A stretch of DNA of 36,455 bases from contig SVQN01000025.1 in assembly GCA_015065295.1 (NCBI GenBank), forward strand, positions 1 to 36,455, in the 5' to 3' direction. Position numbers and translations under genes: made by a program. Below the pieces are notes generated by a model, which worked only from the letters and a program-made list of their open reading frames with translations, was not told the DNA's origin and did not search any database. Below are positions 1-8,410 of the stretch, in pieces. The stretch is from Oscillospiraceae bacterium (lineage in GTDB: Bacteria > Bacillota > Clostridia > Oscillospirales > CAG-272). Position 1 is the stretch's first letter, and each line of letters begins with the position of its first letter.

Positions 1-113
1 ACTGTGATTACCACCTTTTCCGTCCTCCTGCTTTTGCTGTCTCTATTATACAGGAGGTTCTTCCTATGGCTCACTTTTTCGTAATCATTTGAAGCAGAGG
101 TGGCTCACTTTTA
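1..113 (-). mobile_element. End of an IS21-like insertion sequence, with the istA start running off the left edge
   Basis: Read on the minus strand, the motif AAAAGTGAGCCA occurs twice as direct repeats (+ strand 67-79 and 101-113), 34 bp apart. Downstream are a TATAAT box at 50-45, an AGGAGG ribosome site at 29-24 and, 9 nt later, a GTG at 14-12 followed by GTA ATC ACA. This layout (short subterminal repeats, promoter, then a transposase starting M-V-I-T) matches the left end of IS21-family elements, whose first gene is istA. Only about four codons of the gene are in the window, so the family call rests on the arrangement, not on protein similarity. Confidence 0.45.
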
Positions 114-395
114 TTTTATCATTTATATACTATTTTTTCCGATATAAATAATATCTCATATTTTTTACCTCCCATACTTTTTAATCAAAAAGACGCATAT
201 GAAGCTGTTTTAGATCAATTATTCACTACGATTATTAACACGGGCATCACAAGTTTTTCAATGGCATTACGTTATGATGCAACTCTTACCCCCACTAACT
301 TTTTAAAAAAGGATAAATATTACTACAGTATATTAAAAGACTTTTGGGCAACTCTTAGTAATGAAATCACGCGAATTCTCTCCCCTGTAATGTAA
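93..395 (+). pseudogene. AT-rich 3' gene fragment, function unknown
   Basis: A frame is open from the stop at 90-92 to the TAA at 393-395. From about 171 it reads like real protein (…NQKDAYEAVLDQLFTTI…, then SMALRYDATLTPT and a C-terminus ending ILSPVM). No start codon with a ribosome site precedes it, and the sequence runs directly into the IS21-like end, so this is probably the 3' part of a gene interrupted by the insertion. It is followed immediately by a good terminator, as expected for a true gene end. Base composition is far more AT-rich than the genes that follow. I do not recognise the family. Confidence 0.35.
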
Positions 396-403
396 TAACC
401 CTT

Positions 404-430
404 CAAGGCACCTTTCGAGGTGCCTTGTTT
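404..430 (+). terminator. Rho-independent terminator
   Basis: A perfect 9-bp stem CAAGGCACC / GGTGCCTTG with a 6-nt TTTCGA loop is followed by TTT. It lies 9 nt after the stop of the upstream gene fragment and before the DUF951 promoter. Confidence 0.75.
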
Positions 431-463
431 CTGCGAAATTTTGAGTGCATCTATCGGAAACGG

Positions 464-492
464 TTTACAAATCCGGTTTTCCGTGTTATAAT
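464..492 (+). promoter_or_regulatory. Sigma-A promoter for the DUF951-YfhO-ruvA transcript
   Basis: TTTACA at 464-469 and TATAAT at 487-492 are separated by exactly 17 bp. The DUF951 start codon lies 32 bp downstream, preceded by AAAGGAAG. Confidence 0.8.
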
Positions 493-523
493 AAAATGTA
501 ATGATTTTGAAAGGAAGAAACTC

Positions 524-742
524 ATGAACATTCCGAAAATCCTGGTCGGCGACGTGCTGGAGCTGAAGAAAAAGCATCCGTGCGGCTCCACCCGCTTTAC
601 GGTTCTCCGCATCGGCAGCGACATCCGCATCGTCTGCGAAGGCTGCGGACGGGACATGGTTCTGCCGCGCGAAAAGCTCGAACACGCCATCCGCAAAATC
701 CACTCCGCGGAAGCAGCCGACCCCAGTAAGGAACATTCATAA
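524..742 (+). CDS. DUF951 family small protein
   Basis: A 72-residue protein starting MNIPKILVGDVLELKKKHPCG. The pattern of a short hydrophobic N-terminus, KKxHPCG, then a CxxCGR pair (CEGCGRDM) and a basic leucine-rich tail is that of DUF951, a compact protein often found beside DNA-replication or repair genes in Bacillota. The three cysteines suggest a metal-binding or OB-like fold, but the role is not known. ATG 524 is chosen over the longer in-frame reading because it has AAAGGAAG about 8 nt upstream and follows a consensus promoter; the longer reading would begin upstream of that promoter. The stop is 9 nt before the YfhO start, so the two are co-transcribed. Confidence 0.8.
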   Translation: MNIPKILVGDVLELKKKHPCGSTRFTVLRIGSDIRIVCEGCGRDMVLPREKLEHAIRKIHSAEAADPSKEHS

Positions 743-751
743 ACCAACATC

Positions 752-3493
752 ATGGACACCATCTCTGAACAAGCCGCCCGTCCGTCCCGCCGGAAATTCC
801 CTCTCTCCCTTCACCTGACAAAAAACGCGAAAACCCTGCTCTGGTGCTTCTTTCTTCCGGCATTTCTGACGGTCGTCATCTACTGCTGCTTACAGGTCTG
901 GCCGGTCGGAAAAAATTCCGTCCTCGTCCTCGACCTCAACGCGCAGTACATCTACTATTTCGAACAGCTCCGCGACATTCTCACCTCCGGCGAGTCGATC
1001 CTGTACTCGTTTGAACGTGCGCTCGGCGGGGAATTCCTCGGCATTTTCGCGTATTATCTGTCGAGCCCGTTTTCTGTTCTCGTCGCGCTGTTCCCGAAAC
1101 GGATGATTACCGAGGCGATGTACCTCATTCTCGTGCTGAAATGCGGGTTCTGCGGGCTGACCTTCGGGTATTATCTCACGAAAAAAGACCTTCTGAAACA
1201 CCCGTACCGGGTCGCGCTGTCGGTCATGTACGCGCTGTCGTCCTACGCCGTCGTCATGCAGCATAACGTCATGTGGACGGACAACCTCATCGCCTTCCCG
1301 CTTCTCATGCTGGGCATCGACGGGCTGATCTGCCACGGAAAGTATAAACTGTATGTGATTTCGCTCGTTTACGCGATGATGTCGAACTTCTACATCGGCT
1401 ATATGGCGTGCCTGTTCGTGCTGATCTGGTTCTTCATCCGGTATTTCATGTTTTCTCCGGAGGAACGCCTCCCGTTTTTCCGCACGCTCGGACGGATCGC
1501 GCTCTGGTCGCTTGTCGCTCTTGCCATTTCCGCGATCATCATCCTGCCGGTGTACTATTCCCTCTCGTTCGGGAAGCTGGAATTCTCCGATCCCGATTAT
1601 TCGGCGGAACAGCTTTTCGACTTCGCCGACCTGCTGACCAAGGCGTTCTTCGGTTCGTATGACACCGTCCGTCCTTCCGGGATGCCGTTCCTGTTCGGCG
1701 GTACGCTCGCGCTGATCCTCGCGCCGCTGTATTTTGTCGGCGACCGTTTCCCGACGCGGAAAAAAGTCGGCTATGCGGCGATCCTGCTGATCCTTGCGGC
1801 GAGCTTCAATTTCAGTATTTTTGATATCATCTGGCACGGGATGCAGCGTCCGAACTGGCTCAACGCCCGGTTTGCGTATATGTTCGTGTTCCTGCTTCTC
1901 GTCATGACCGCGCACGTTCTGGAACATCTCCGCGGGTTCGACCGGAAAACCATCGTCTCCTCTGCCGTATTCTGGTGCGCGATGCTGGTGATCCTCCAGA
2001 AACTGGATTACGATTTCCTGCACGATTTCATCGTCGTCTGGGGCGGCATTTTCCTGTTCGCCGTGTACGCGGCACTGATTCCAACGATTGCAAAATCGAA
2101 ATCCCGTATTCTTCCGACCGTGCTTGCCGTTGTTGTGACCTTTGAAATGCTGCTCAACGCGCTGGCAATGGTGTATCAGTTCGACGCGGACGTTTCCTAT
2201 TCGAACCGGAATTCCTACCGTCAGATGATCGACACCTACGACGAAGCGGTCGAAAAACTCCCCGAAAATGAAGAAAACAAGCTGTACCGTGTGGAAAAAC
2301 TCGTCCACCGGCGCAAAAACGACAACTTCGCCCTCGACCTCAACGGTCTGTCGAACTCCACCTCCACGCTCAACGCCCGCGCGGTCGATCTGATGCACCA
2401 GTTCGGCTATGCGGCGCAGTCGCACTGGTCGATGTACATCGGCGCAACTGCCGTGACCGACGCGCTGCTCGGCGTGAAGTACGTCATCGTGGACGAAACC
2501 GACGATAAGCCGGTCATGGACTACATCCACGAGCTGTATGACCTGTACGATTCCACGGACGGGCATCTCGACATTTACGAAAATCCCTACGCGCTTCCGA
2601 TTGCGTATTCGGCAAACGAAGAGGTTCTCGGCTACGATGCTCCGCCTGAGAATCAGGAGCCGGAAGACCCGGACGACGACGAATATGTCGATCCCTTCAC
2701 CTACATGAACAAGCTGATTTCCGCCCTGCTCGGCCGCGATGTCAAAATCTGGCACGCCGCAAAGGTGGACGAATCCGAAGTTTTCGGCGTGGACATGGCG
2801 TTTGCGACCGGTCACCGCGGCTACGAAGTCAACGATGAAATGACGCCGAAGCTCCAGTATATTCTGGAAATCGAATCGACCGATCCGCTGTACGTCTACT
2901 TCCCGTCCGAATGGCCGCGCGAATGTGAAATGAAGCTGAACGACAAGGAAATCGGAACCTTCTTCGACGCGCAGAACTTCGCCATCCGCGAACTCGGCTC
3001 CTTTGAAGTCGGCGAGGAAGTGGATTTCCGCCTGTACCTCGAAGAAGACGACCTCTACATCCGTTCGGGCTGCCAGTTCTTCTGGCACTTCGACGAAACC
3101 GCCTTTCTGGAAGCGGTCGCGGAACTCCAAACCGGCGGCATGGACGCGTATTCCGAAAAAGACGACCGCGTCACCGGCACGATCACCGTTCCCGAAGGGG
3201 ACAGCGTGGTCTTCACCACCATCCCGTACGACGCGGGCTGGGAAGTCACCGTGGACGGTGAACCCGCCGAAACTGTTCCGGTGCTTAACGAGACCCTGCT
3301 TGCGTTCCCGATCACGCCCGGAACCCATGAACTCGACTTCCGCTACAAGCCCGACTGCGTGAAATACGGGCTGATCCTGACGTTTGGCGGACTTGCCGTT
3401 TTTGCCGCCGCGTGCGGATGGGACATTTACCGGAAACGCCGGATTCCCGTCCCCGCCCATGAAGAAATCACAAACGAGGAACCCAATCCATGA
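752..3493 (+). CDS. YfhO family multi-spanning membrane protein
   Basis: A 913-residue protein. After a short basic N-terminus there is a first membrane segment (about 28-50), the YfhO-type motif around DLNAQYIYYFEQLRD, and roughly a dozen membrane helices up to about residue 465. A long hydrophilic, presumably extracellular domain (about 480-880) follows, then a final membrane segment (about 883-902) and a basic tail. YfhO proteins are GT-C-like and are implicated in glycosylation of lipoteichoic acid or other surface polymers using lipid-linked sugars; the exact substrate here cannot be told. It sits between DUF951 and ruvA, sharing ATGA with ruvA. No strong ribosome site is seen before ATG 752; an AAGGAA lies about 18 nt upstream, inside DUF951. 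Confidence 0.85.
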   Translation: MDTISEQAARPSRRKFPLSLHLTKNAKTLLWCFFLPAFLTVVIYCCLQVWPVGKNSVLVLDLNAQYIYYFEQLRDILTSGESILYSFERALGGEFLGIFAYYLSSPFSVLVALFPKRMITEAMYLILVLKCGFCGLTFGYYLTKKDLLKHPYRVALSVMYALSSYAVVMQHNVMWTDNLIAFPLLMLGIDGLICHGKYKLYVISLVYAMMSNFYIGYMACLFVLIWFFIRYFMFSPEERLPFFRTLGRIALWSLVALAISAIIILPVYYSLSFGKLEFSDPDYSAEQLFDFADLLTKAFFGSYDTVRPSGMPFLFGGTLALILAPLYFVGDRFPTRKKVGYAAILLILAASFNFSIFDIIWHGMQRPNWLNARFAYMFVFLLLVMTAHVLEHLRGFDRKTIVSSAVFWCAMLVILQKLDYDFLHDFIVVWGGIFLFAVYAALIPTIAKSKSRILPTVLAVVVTFEMLLNALAMVYQFDADVSYSNRNSYRQMIDTYDEAVEKLPENEENKLYRVEKLVHRRKNDNFALDLNGLSNSTSTLNARAVDLMHQFGYAAQSHWSMYIGATAVTDALLGVKYVIVDETDDKPVMDYIHELYDLYDSTDGHLDIYENPYALPIAYSANEEVLGYDAPPENQEPEDPDDDEYVDPFTYMNKLISALLGRDVKIWHAAKVDESEVFGVDMAFATGHRGYEVNDEMTPKLQYILEIESTDPLYVYFPSEWPRECEMKLNDKEIGTFFDAQNFAIRELGSFEVGEEVDFRLYLEEDDLYIRSGCQFFWHFDETAFLEAVAELQTGGMDAYSEKDDRVTGTITVPEGDSVVFTTIPYDAGWEVTVDGEPAETVPVLNETLLAFPITPGTHELDFRYKPDCVKYGLILTFGGLAVFAAACGWDIYRKRRIPVPAHEEITNEEPNP

Positions 3494-4146
3494 TTGAAAC
3501 TTTATACGGACAAATTCTTGAAACCGACGCGCTCGCCTGCACCGCCATCATCGAATGTGCCGGGGTCGGCTACCGGGTCGCGGTCACGGCAAATACCCTG
3601 TCCCAGCTTCCCGCGCCGGAATATGCCCCCGACGGAACCCAGATCGCCGGAAAACCGATCCGCATCTACACGCACATGGCTGTCCGCGAAGACGGCGTGG
3701 AGCTGTTCGGCTTCTACAGCCGTGAGGAACTCGCCATGTTCCGCCTGCTCATCAGCGTCTCCGGCGTCGGCCCGAAAGCCGGAATGTCAATCCTGTCCCT
3801 GCTTACGCCGAAAAAACTCGCCCTCGTCATCGCAGCGGAGGATACCAAATCCATCTCCCGCGCACCGGGGGTCGGTGCAAAAACCGCCGCGCGCGTCGTC
3901 CTTGAACTGAAGGAAAAAGTCGCCAAGAACTTCCCGCAGTACACCGCCGACAACGTCGTGGAGCCGGACATCCCCGCCGCAAACGCAAAGCCGGCGAAAT
4001 CCGGAAGTCTCGCGGATGCACGCGATGCCCTGGTCGTCCTCGGCTACTCCCGTTCGGAAGTCACCGCCGCCATGAAAAACGTCGATCCGTCCCAGCCCAC
4101 GGAAACCATCATCAAACAGGCTCTCGCCGTATTGATGAAAAACTAG
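3490..4146 (+). CDS. ruvA: Holliday junction DNA helicase subunit RuvA
   Basis: A 218-residue RuvA. It has an N-terminal OB-fold (MIETLYGQI… to about residue 65, with THMAVREDGVELFGF at 61-75), two helix-hairpin-helix motifs (SGVGPK at 91-96 and APGVGAKTAARVV at 125-137) and a C-terminal three-helix RuvB-binding domain from about 173 (DARDALVVLGYS). RuvA tetramers bind the four-way junction and load RuvB for branch migration. The length is slightly above the usual ~200, through a longer loop around residues 42-55. The start overlaps the YfhO stop by four bases (ATGA), implying translational coupling. ruvB follows 275 bp later instead of immediately, because a MITE and a hairpin repeat occupy the gap. 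Confidence 0.97.
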   Translation: MIETLYGQILETDALACTAIIECAGVGYRVAVTANTLSQLPAPEYAPDGTQIAGKPIRIYTHMAVREDGVELFGFYSREELAMFRLLISVSGVGPKAGMSILSLLTPKKLALVIAAEDTKSISRAPGVGAKTAARVVLELKEKVAKNFPQYTADNVVEPDIPAANAKPAKSGSLADARDALVVLGYSRSEVTAAMKNVDPSQPTETIIKQALAVLMKN

Positions 4147-4149
4147 ATT

Positions 4150-4334
4150 TATTCGATAACCGGGTGTCAAACTGTAGGGACACGGCGTGCCGTGTCCGCC
4201 AAAGGATTTGAATAGAGTGTATTTTGTATATAAAAGTCCGAACTGAATGGATTTCCAACAAAATATCGTTTATCCAAATTGATAGACGGACACGGCACGC
4301 CGTGTCCCTACGAATAACAGGAGGTTATCGAACA
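4150..4334. repeat. MITE-like element, copy A (inverted orientation)
   Basis: A 185-bp element with termini TATTCGATAACC and GGTTATCGAACA and a subterminal pair of long palindromic blocks (GGGACACGGCGTGCCGTGTCC near 4176 and its counterpart near 4288). It has the same structure as the copies at 12903-13088 and 21396-21581 but in the opposite orientation and with a more diverged centre. No ORF is present. It lies between ruvA and ruvB. Confidence 0.8.
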
Positions 4335-4350
4335 CATTTATTATAGATTG

Positions 4351-4408
4351 AAGTTTTTTGAAAGGGGTTCGGGGAAAACTTTTTCGAAAAAAAGGTTCCC
4401 CCGAGAAA
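4351..4408. repeat. Hairpin repeat (GGGG-AAACTTTTT type), directly before ruvB
   Basis: GGGGAAAACTTTTT and AAAAAGGTTCCCCC form a long stem with a tiny loop, preceded by TTTTTTGAAAGGGGTTC. The same module recurs at 8581-8640, 9201-9258, 17281-17336, 17827-17885 and 19335-19410. It resembles a terminator but here ends only 14 nt before the ruvB start. Confidence 0.7.
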
Positions 4409-4421
4409 ACACACATATATA

Positions 4422-5519
4422 ATGATTGAAGAATTTGATTTTGAAAACCGGATTGTGACGACGGAGTTCACCAAGGAGGACGGCGACGGGGAGGCAAGTC
4501 TCCGGCCGCATTCGCTCGATGAGTACATCGGTCAGGAACGCGCGAAGGAAAACCTGAAAATCCTCCTCGGTGCGGCCAAGCTGCGCGGCGACTGCATCGA
4601 CCATGTCCTCCTCTACGGTCCTCCCGGCCTTGGGAAAACCACCCTCTCCGCCATCATCGCGCACGAAATGGGGGTCAATCTGCGGATTACCTCCGGTCCC
4701 GCGCTCGAAAAAGGCGGCGACCTCGTTGCGCTTCTCACCAACCTCAACGAAGGCGACGTCCTCTTCATCGACGAAATCCACCGCATCACCCGCAACACCG
4801 AAGAATTCCTCTACTCCGCAATGGAGGACTTCGCCATTGACATTTTCCTCGGCAAAGGTCCTTCCGCGCGCAGCATCCGCATCGACATCCCGCGCTTCAC
4901 GCTCATCGGCGCAACCACCCGTGCCGGTCAGCTCTCCACACCGCTCCGTGACCGTTTCGGCGTTCAGCAGCGTCTCGAACTCTATACGCCCGAAGAACTT
5001 TCCATCATCGTCAAGCGGAGCGCATCCATTCTGGACGTGCCGATCGAGGAAGAAGGTGCCATCGAAATCGCTTCCCGGTCGCGCGGAACCCCGCGTATCG
5101 CCAACCGTCTGCTGAAACGTGTCCGCGACTACGCGCAGGTCAAAGGCGACGGTCGGATCACCCTCGAAATGGCACAGCAGTCACTGAAAATGCTCGAAAT
5201 CGACGAACTCGGCCTCGACCTCACCGACCGCCGGATGCTCGAAACCATCATCCGATCCTATGACGGCGGCCCGGTCGGTCTGGAAACCCTCGCCGCCACC
5301 ATCGGCGAAGAAGCTGTCACCATTGAGGACGTGTGTGAACCGTATCTGCTCCAGATCGGCTTCCTCGCACGCACCACCCGCGGCCGTATGGTCACGCGCA
5401 TGGGCTACGAACATCTCGGCATTCCCTACCGCGCGAAAAACGACGCATCGGTCACGTCGGGACAGATTTCGCTGGTTGCCGACATCACCGACGAGTATGA
5501 GGAAGAAACGGAGGACTAA
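4422..5519 (+). CDS. ruvB: Holliday junction branch migration ATPase RuvB
   Basis: A 365-residue AAA+ ATPase. Walker A is GPPGLGKT at 66-73, Walker B is DVLFIDEIH at 112-120, sensor 1 is GATTRAG at 163-169, the arginine-finger region LRDRFG is at 175-180, and the C-terminal winged helix ends with [12 protein letters not shown]. It forms the hexameric motor that drives branch migration with RuvA. The ATG at 4422 follows an AT-rich stretch with no recognisable ribosome site, and a strong hairpin repeat sits just upstream, so expression may depend on readthrough or on a promoter inside the repeats. A NUDIX gene follows after 2 nt. Confidence 0.97.
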   Translation: MIEEFDFENRIVTTEFTKEDGDGEASLRPHSLDEYIGQERAKENLKILLGAAKLRGDCIDHVLLYGPPGLGKTTLSAIIAHEMGVNLRITSGPALEKGGDLVALLTNLNEGDVLFIDEIHRITRNTEEFLYSAMEDFAIDIFLGKGPSARSIRIDIPRFTLIGATTRAGQLSTPLRDRFGVQQRLELYTPEELSIIVKRSASILDVPIEEEGAIEIASRSRGTPRIANRLLKRVRDYAQVKGDGRITLEMAQQSLKMLEIDELGLDLTDRRMLETIIRSYDGGPVGLETLAATIGEEAVTIEDVCEPYLLQIGFLARTTRGRMVTRMGYEHLGIPYRAKNDASVTSGQISLVADITDEYEEETED

Positions 5520-5521
5520 TC

Positions 5522-6061
5522 ATGGCTGAACTCTGGGATTTGTACGACCTCCACGGGAATCTCACCGGCGAAACCTTCGTCCGTGACAGTGACGACCCGT
5601 TTCCGCAGGATCGGTTTCATCTGGTTGTGGAAATCTACACGATCCACCGCGGCTGTCTGCTCCTGACCAAGCGGGATGAACGCAAGCCGTTCGGCGGTCT
5701 GTGGGAATACACGGGCGGCTCGGTCGTTGCAGGTGAGGACAGCCTGACCGGCGCGGCACGCGAACTGGCGGAGGAAACGGGCATCGTCCGCGATCCGTCG
5801 GAATTCATCCCGATTTCGTCCCTGCTCCGGATTGCGGTCGGCGGGCATCTCTGGCGGATGGACGCCTACGCGCTGATTCTCCCGGACGACGAACCGCGCC
5901 CGGACGTGATTTATCAGGAAGGCGAAACGATCGGGCATCTCTGGCTGAACCGTCAGGTCGCCGGCGCGTTCATTGATTCGCCCGCGTTTGTCGGTCATGT
6001 GGCGAAACGGTACCACATGGCGGAAGATACCCTGTGGAAACTCGCGGAACTTCGGAAATAA
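5522..6061 (+). CDS. NUDIX hydrolase (isopentenyl-isomerase-like subgroup)
   Basis: A 179-residue protein with a complete Nudix box at about 65-88 (GGSVVAGE then RELAEETGI), giving the GX5EX7REUXEEXGU signature for Mg-dependent hydrolysis of nucleoside-diphosphate-linked compounds. The N-terminus, with …WDLYDLHGNLTGETFVR followed by a region reading LLLTKRDE, resembles the YfcD/isopentenyl-diphosphate-isomerase-like NUDIX proteins, for which substrates are mostly unassigned. The ATG begins 2 nt after the ruvB stop, so it is translated from the same message. A bidirectional terminator follows 7 nt after its stop. Confidence 0.85.
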   Translation: MAELWDLYDLHGNLTGETFVRDSDDPFPQDRFHLVVEIYTIHRGCLLLTKRDERKPFGGLWEYTGGSVVAGEDSLTGAARELAEETGIVRDPSEFIPISSLLRIAVGGHLWRMDAYALILPDDEPRPDVIYQEGETIGHLWLNRQVAGAFIDSPAFVGHVAKRYHMAEDTLWKLAELRK

Positions 6062-6067
6062 GCAACG

Positions 6068-6094
6068 AAAAAAGGACTGCACGCAGTCCTTTTT
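6068..6094. terminator. Bidirectional terminator between convergent genes
   Basis: AAAAAAGGACTGC / GCAGTCCTTTTT forms a hairpin flanked by A and T runs, serving the NUDIX gene on + and the solute-binding-protein gene on -. A nearly identical hairpin lies at 7736-7761 on the other side of that lipoprotein gene. Confidence 0.85.
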
Positions 6095-6101
6095 CTGATA
6101 T

Positions 6102-7595
6102 TTATTCGTAGAACTTGTCGATAACCTTTTCGTAATACTTGGTTGCCGCCTTTTCCTTACCCTTGTAGTAGGATGTGATATCCTGGAAGGTTTCCGCACG
6201 GAGGAGTTCCTGGAAATAGAACGCAACGCCGTTCCAGTTGTCGTAAACGTAGCCGAGGTCAAAGACGCGCGCGTTCACGCAGAGATCCATCATTTCCGCG
6301 TCTCTCGGGGAGGAAGCGTAACGCTGCTTCAGACAAACGTCGTAATAGGTCGGGAGAACTTCCTTGTAGGATTCCGCACAGAGAACTTCGGTCATGATGC
6401 CGATGAATTCGAGGTCGGTCGCGCTCTTTCCGACGGCCATGGCTTCGTGGCTGCCGTCCACCATGGACTTGTATTCCGCCTGATTTTCGTCATACTTCGG
6501 ATAGGGGATGATGCCGTAATCGTGTTCAAATTCCGCGAGGTAGGTCAGCGCACCGCTGAGAAGGGCGTTGCAGGTCAGCGTACCGTATTTGGAGAATAAA
6601 TCCATCCCGGAACCGTGATCCATCTTGGAATACACGCCGGTGGTGTTGTTCAGCAGGTCGTAGCAGGAATTGTATACGTCCACGAGATGTTCGCTGTAGT
6701 AAACGAACTGGTGTTCGCCGTTTGCATTCTTGACAAAAATCGGGTTGTCGCACGCCCAGAGGTAGGTGTTGTAGTTGGACTGCTGGTCGGAAGCAAGGCC
6801 GAAATAGTCGAGTTCGTCCGCCGCGCCGTCGCCGTTGGTGTCGGTGTAGACGGTTTCACACATATTTTTCAGGAAATCGAGCGTCCAGCGGCCGGATTTG
6901 ACCACGTCGTAGAGGTCTTCGATCTGGTAGTTGACCATAGCGTCCTTGTCGTAGAACATACAGTAGGTCTGTGCGATGGTGGAAAGTGCGAAATCACCCA
7001 TCGCAAGATAGCACTTGCCGTTGATCGTTAGGTCGTCCACGTTCGAGTCGGACCACCACGGACGGGAGAAATCGACGTGAGGAACTTCGCTCCAGCTGCG
7101 GTAGTAGCCCTTCAGGACGTTGCCGCTGTTGGAAACGACGTGATACTGGATCAGGTCGAAGGACGTATCGCCCGCCTGAATTTCGTTGGCGATGGTCGTG
7201 GTGCAGGTACGGTGGTCGGAACCGTCGATATAGGCGACCTTCGCGTTGTAGCGTTCTTCGACGGAGAGATTGCGGGCATAGACAGCATCGTTTACGCCTT
7301 CGCCGTTCTGCTCTTCGGTATGGATGTACTTTTCAAAATCCGTGGAACTGGTGCCGATGACGGTGAAATTGCGGCCGCCGAAATCCTTGTCGGGGAGGTT
7401 GTCCGCTTCGGCACGGCGCGCTTCGAGCATGGTGGTTTCTTCTTCCGGCGCGGCGGTATCGTCTGCGGGAGCGGCTGCATCGGATGCGGTGGGAGTTCCT
7501 GAGGTTCCTTCGTCTGCGGGTGCATCGCTGCACGCGATCATGGACGATGACAGCAGGACGGCGGTCAGCAGGAGAGTGAGAAGTCTGCGTTTCAT
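6102..7595 (-). CDS. Extracellular solute-binding lipoprotein (ABC sugar uptake type)
   Basis: A 497-residue protein. The start at 7595 gives a lipoprotein signal (MKRRLLTLLLTAVLLSSS then MIAC, lipobox cysteine near residue 22) and has AAGGAG 10 nt upstream; the in-frame codons further upstream have neither. A Thr/Ala/Glu-rich linker follows, then a large periplasmic-binding-protein-like region with GRWTLDFLKNMCETVYTD, NGDGAADELDYFGL and, near the C-terminus, EVLCAESYKEVLPTYYD, typical of cluster 1 sugar-binding proteins of Clostridia. It would deliver an oligosaccharide to a membrane transporter. No permease or ATPase gene is adjacent, so it is an orphan component, presumably served by transporters elsewhere. 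Confidence 0.85.
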   Translation of the reverse strand: MKRRLLTLLLTAVLLSSSMIACSDAPADEGTSGTPTASDAAAPADDTAAPEEETTMLEARRAEADNLPDKDFGGRNFTVIGTSSTDFEKYIHTEEQNGEGVNDAVYARNLSVEERYNAKVAYIDGSDHRTCTTTIANEIQAGDTSFDLIQYHVVSNSGNVLKGYYRSWSEVPHVDFSRPWWSDSNVDDLTINGKCYLAMGDFALSTIAQTYCMFYDKDAMVNYQIEDLYDVVKSGRWTLDFLKNMCETVYTDTNGDGAADELDYFGLASDQQSNYNTYLWACDNPIFVKNANGEHQFVYYSEHLVDVYNSCYDLLNNTTGVYSKMDHGSGMDLFSKYGTLTCNALLSGALTYLAEFEHDYGIIPYPKYDENQAEYKSMVDGSHEAMAVGKSATDLEFIGIMTEVLCAESYKEVLPTYYDVCLKQRYASSPRDAEMMDLCVNARVFDLGYVYDNWNGVAFYFQELLRAETFQDITSYYKGKEKAATKYYEKVIDKFYE

Positions 7596-7641
7596 AAGAA
7601 TGCTCCTTATGTAAATGTTGAATTGTTGTTGGGATAGTTCT

Positions 7642-7647
7642 ATTATA
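7642..7647 (-). promoter_or_regulatory. Probable -10 box of the solute-binding-protein gene
   Basis: TATAAT on the minus strand, 47 bp upstream of the start codon at 7595. No good -35 hexamer is found at 16-18 bp. Confidence 0.45.
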
Positions 7648-7735
7648 GCGTATTTTCGGAATCGCGGCGTATTTGTGAACAAAAATTAAAAAAATAGTGA
7701 TAATTTAGTTATACAGAAACCGTTCAGAGGTATAG

Positions 7736-7761
7736 AAAAAGGACTGCGGGCAGTCCTTTTT
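7736..7761. terminator. Terminator, near-copy of the 6068-6094 hairpin
   Basis: AAAAAGGACTGC / GCAGTCCTTTTT with a 2-nt GG centre. It ends the minus-strand zinc-ribbon gene, whose stop is 14 nt away. Confidence 0.85.
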
Positions 7762-7774
7762 AAGTCCGATAATT

Positions 7775-8005
7775 TCAATCCGTGTGATTCCCGTTTTCGG
7801 TATCAATGAGGAATTTCTGGCAGTCCGCACAGCGGTAGACGACGACATAGGATTCACCGAGCGGTTTTCTCGTCCCGATATTCACGGCATCCGATGCCAG
7901 ACCGTCGAACGCGGCCGCCACGCTCTTTTTCTTCCGCCAGACCACACTGTCGCGGCTGTTGATGTAGCCTTTTTCCATATCGTTTCCGCAGTAAGGGCAT
8001 TTCAT
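7775..8005 (-). CDS. Small zinc-ribbon protein (DUF6487/PF20097-like)
   Basis: A 76-residue protein beginning MKCPYCGNDMEKGYINSRD and ending near YRCADCQKFLID. The CPYC and CADC pairs form a probable four-cysteine zinc ribbon; the N-terminal sequence pattern with GYI(N/Q)SRD is characteristic of a family of short proteins common in Clostridia with no assigned function. The start overlaps the stop of the CD3324-like gene by four bases (ATGA), so the two are translationally coupled. A terminator follows. Confidence 0.7.
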   Translation of the reverse strand: MKCPYCGNDMEKGYINSRDSVVWRKKKSVAAAFDGLASDAVNIGTRKPLGESYVVVYRCADCQKFLIDTENGNHTD

Positions 8006-8304
8006 GTCGATTCCTCCTCCCGATTTCTGAGAATTTTCCGGATACTGTCCGGGCAGAGACAGTATTTCCCGGCGAGATCGTTCACCGAGCAGCCGCTGCG
8101 ATAGTCCTCCGCGATGGCACGGTTTCGCTTATCGTACTCGGCGCGGGTACCGGTTTTTCCGCCCCACGACGTACGCTTTTCCGCCGCCTTCGGGATATAG
8201 ATCGCTTCGCCCTCGATATATTTCCGTATCTGGATGAGAAGTTCCTTCGGCAGAACTTCTTCCGCATTTCTGTAGCCTATGGTGTACCGCCTTTCGTAAT
8301 GCAT
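8002..8304 (-). CDS. CD3324-like helix-turn-helix protein
   Basis: About 100 residues. The core reads GYRNAEEVLPKELL, then YIEGEAIYIPK, WGGKTGTRAEY and a C-terminal SVNDLAGKYCLCPDSIRKIL, a helix-turn-helix near residues 75-95. This order of motifs is that of the CD3324 family, small putative DNA-binding proteins of Clostridia with no known target. I choose ATG 8304; a TTG at 8319 is an in-frame alternative. Neither has a good ribosome site. The only strong one, AAAGGAGGT at 8460-8452, serves a 10-codon ORF at 8443-8411, so translation may be coupled to that leader, or the 5' end may be damaged. Confidence 0.65.
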   Translation of the reverse strand: MHYERRYTIGYRNAEEVLPKELLIQIRKYIEGEAIYIPKAAEKRTSWGGKTGTRAEYDKRNRAIAEDYRSGCSVNDLAGKYCLCPDSIRKILRNREEEST

Positions 8305-8410
8305 GACTTCGTTCGTCAAACGCGGGAAAAGCCCACGACGGTTCCCGTCCTGAGCGCATCTCCCGTTGTTCTACAAGTGGGTACACCGACGTCTCCGTCT
8401 CCGGATTCCG

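Noticed and set aside
890-3460. An 856-codon open frame on the minus strand opposite YfhO
   Set aside because: It is antisense to a clear YfhO gene, is Arg/His/Glu-rich without any fold pattern, and arises from the codon bias of the + strand gene.
4176-4320. The paired GGGACACGGCGTGCC blocks as a terminator of ruvA
   Set aside because: The blocks are too far apart and lack a T-run, and the same unit occurs at two other unrelated sites with transposon-like ends.
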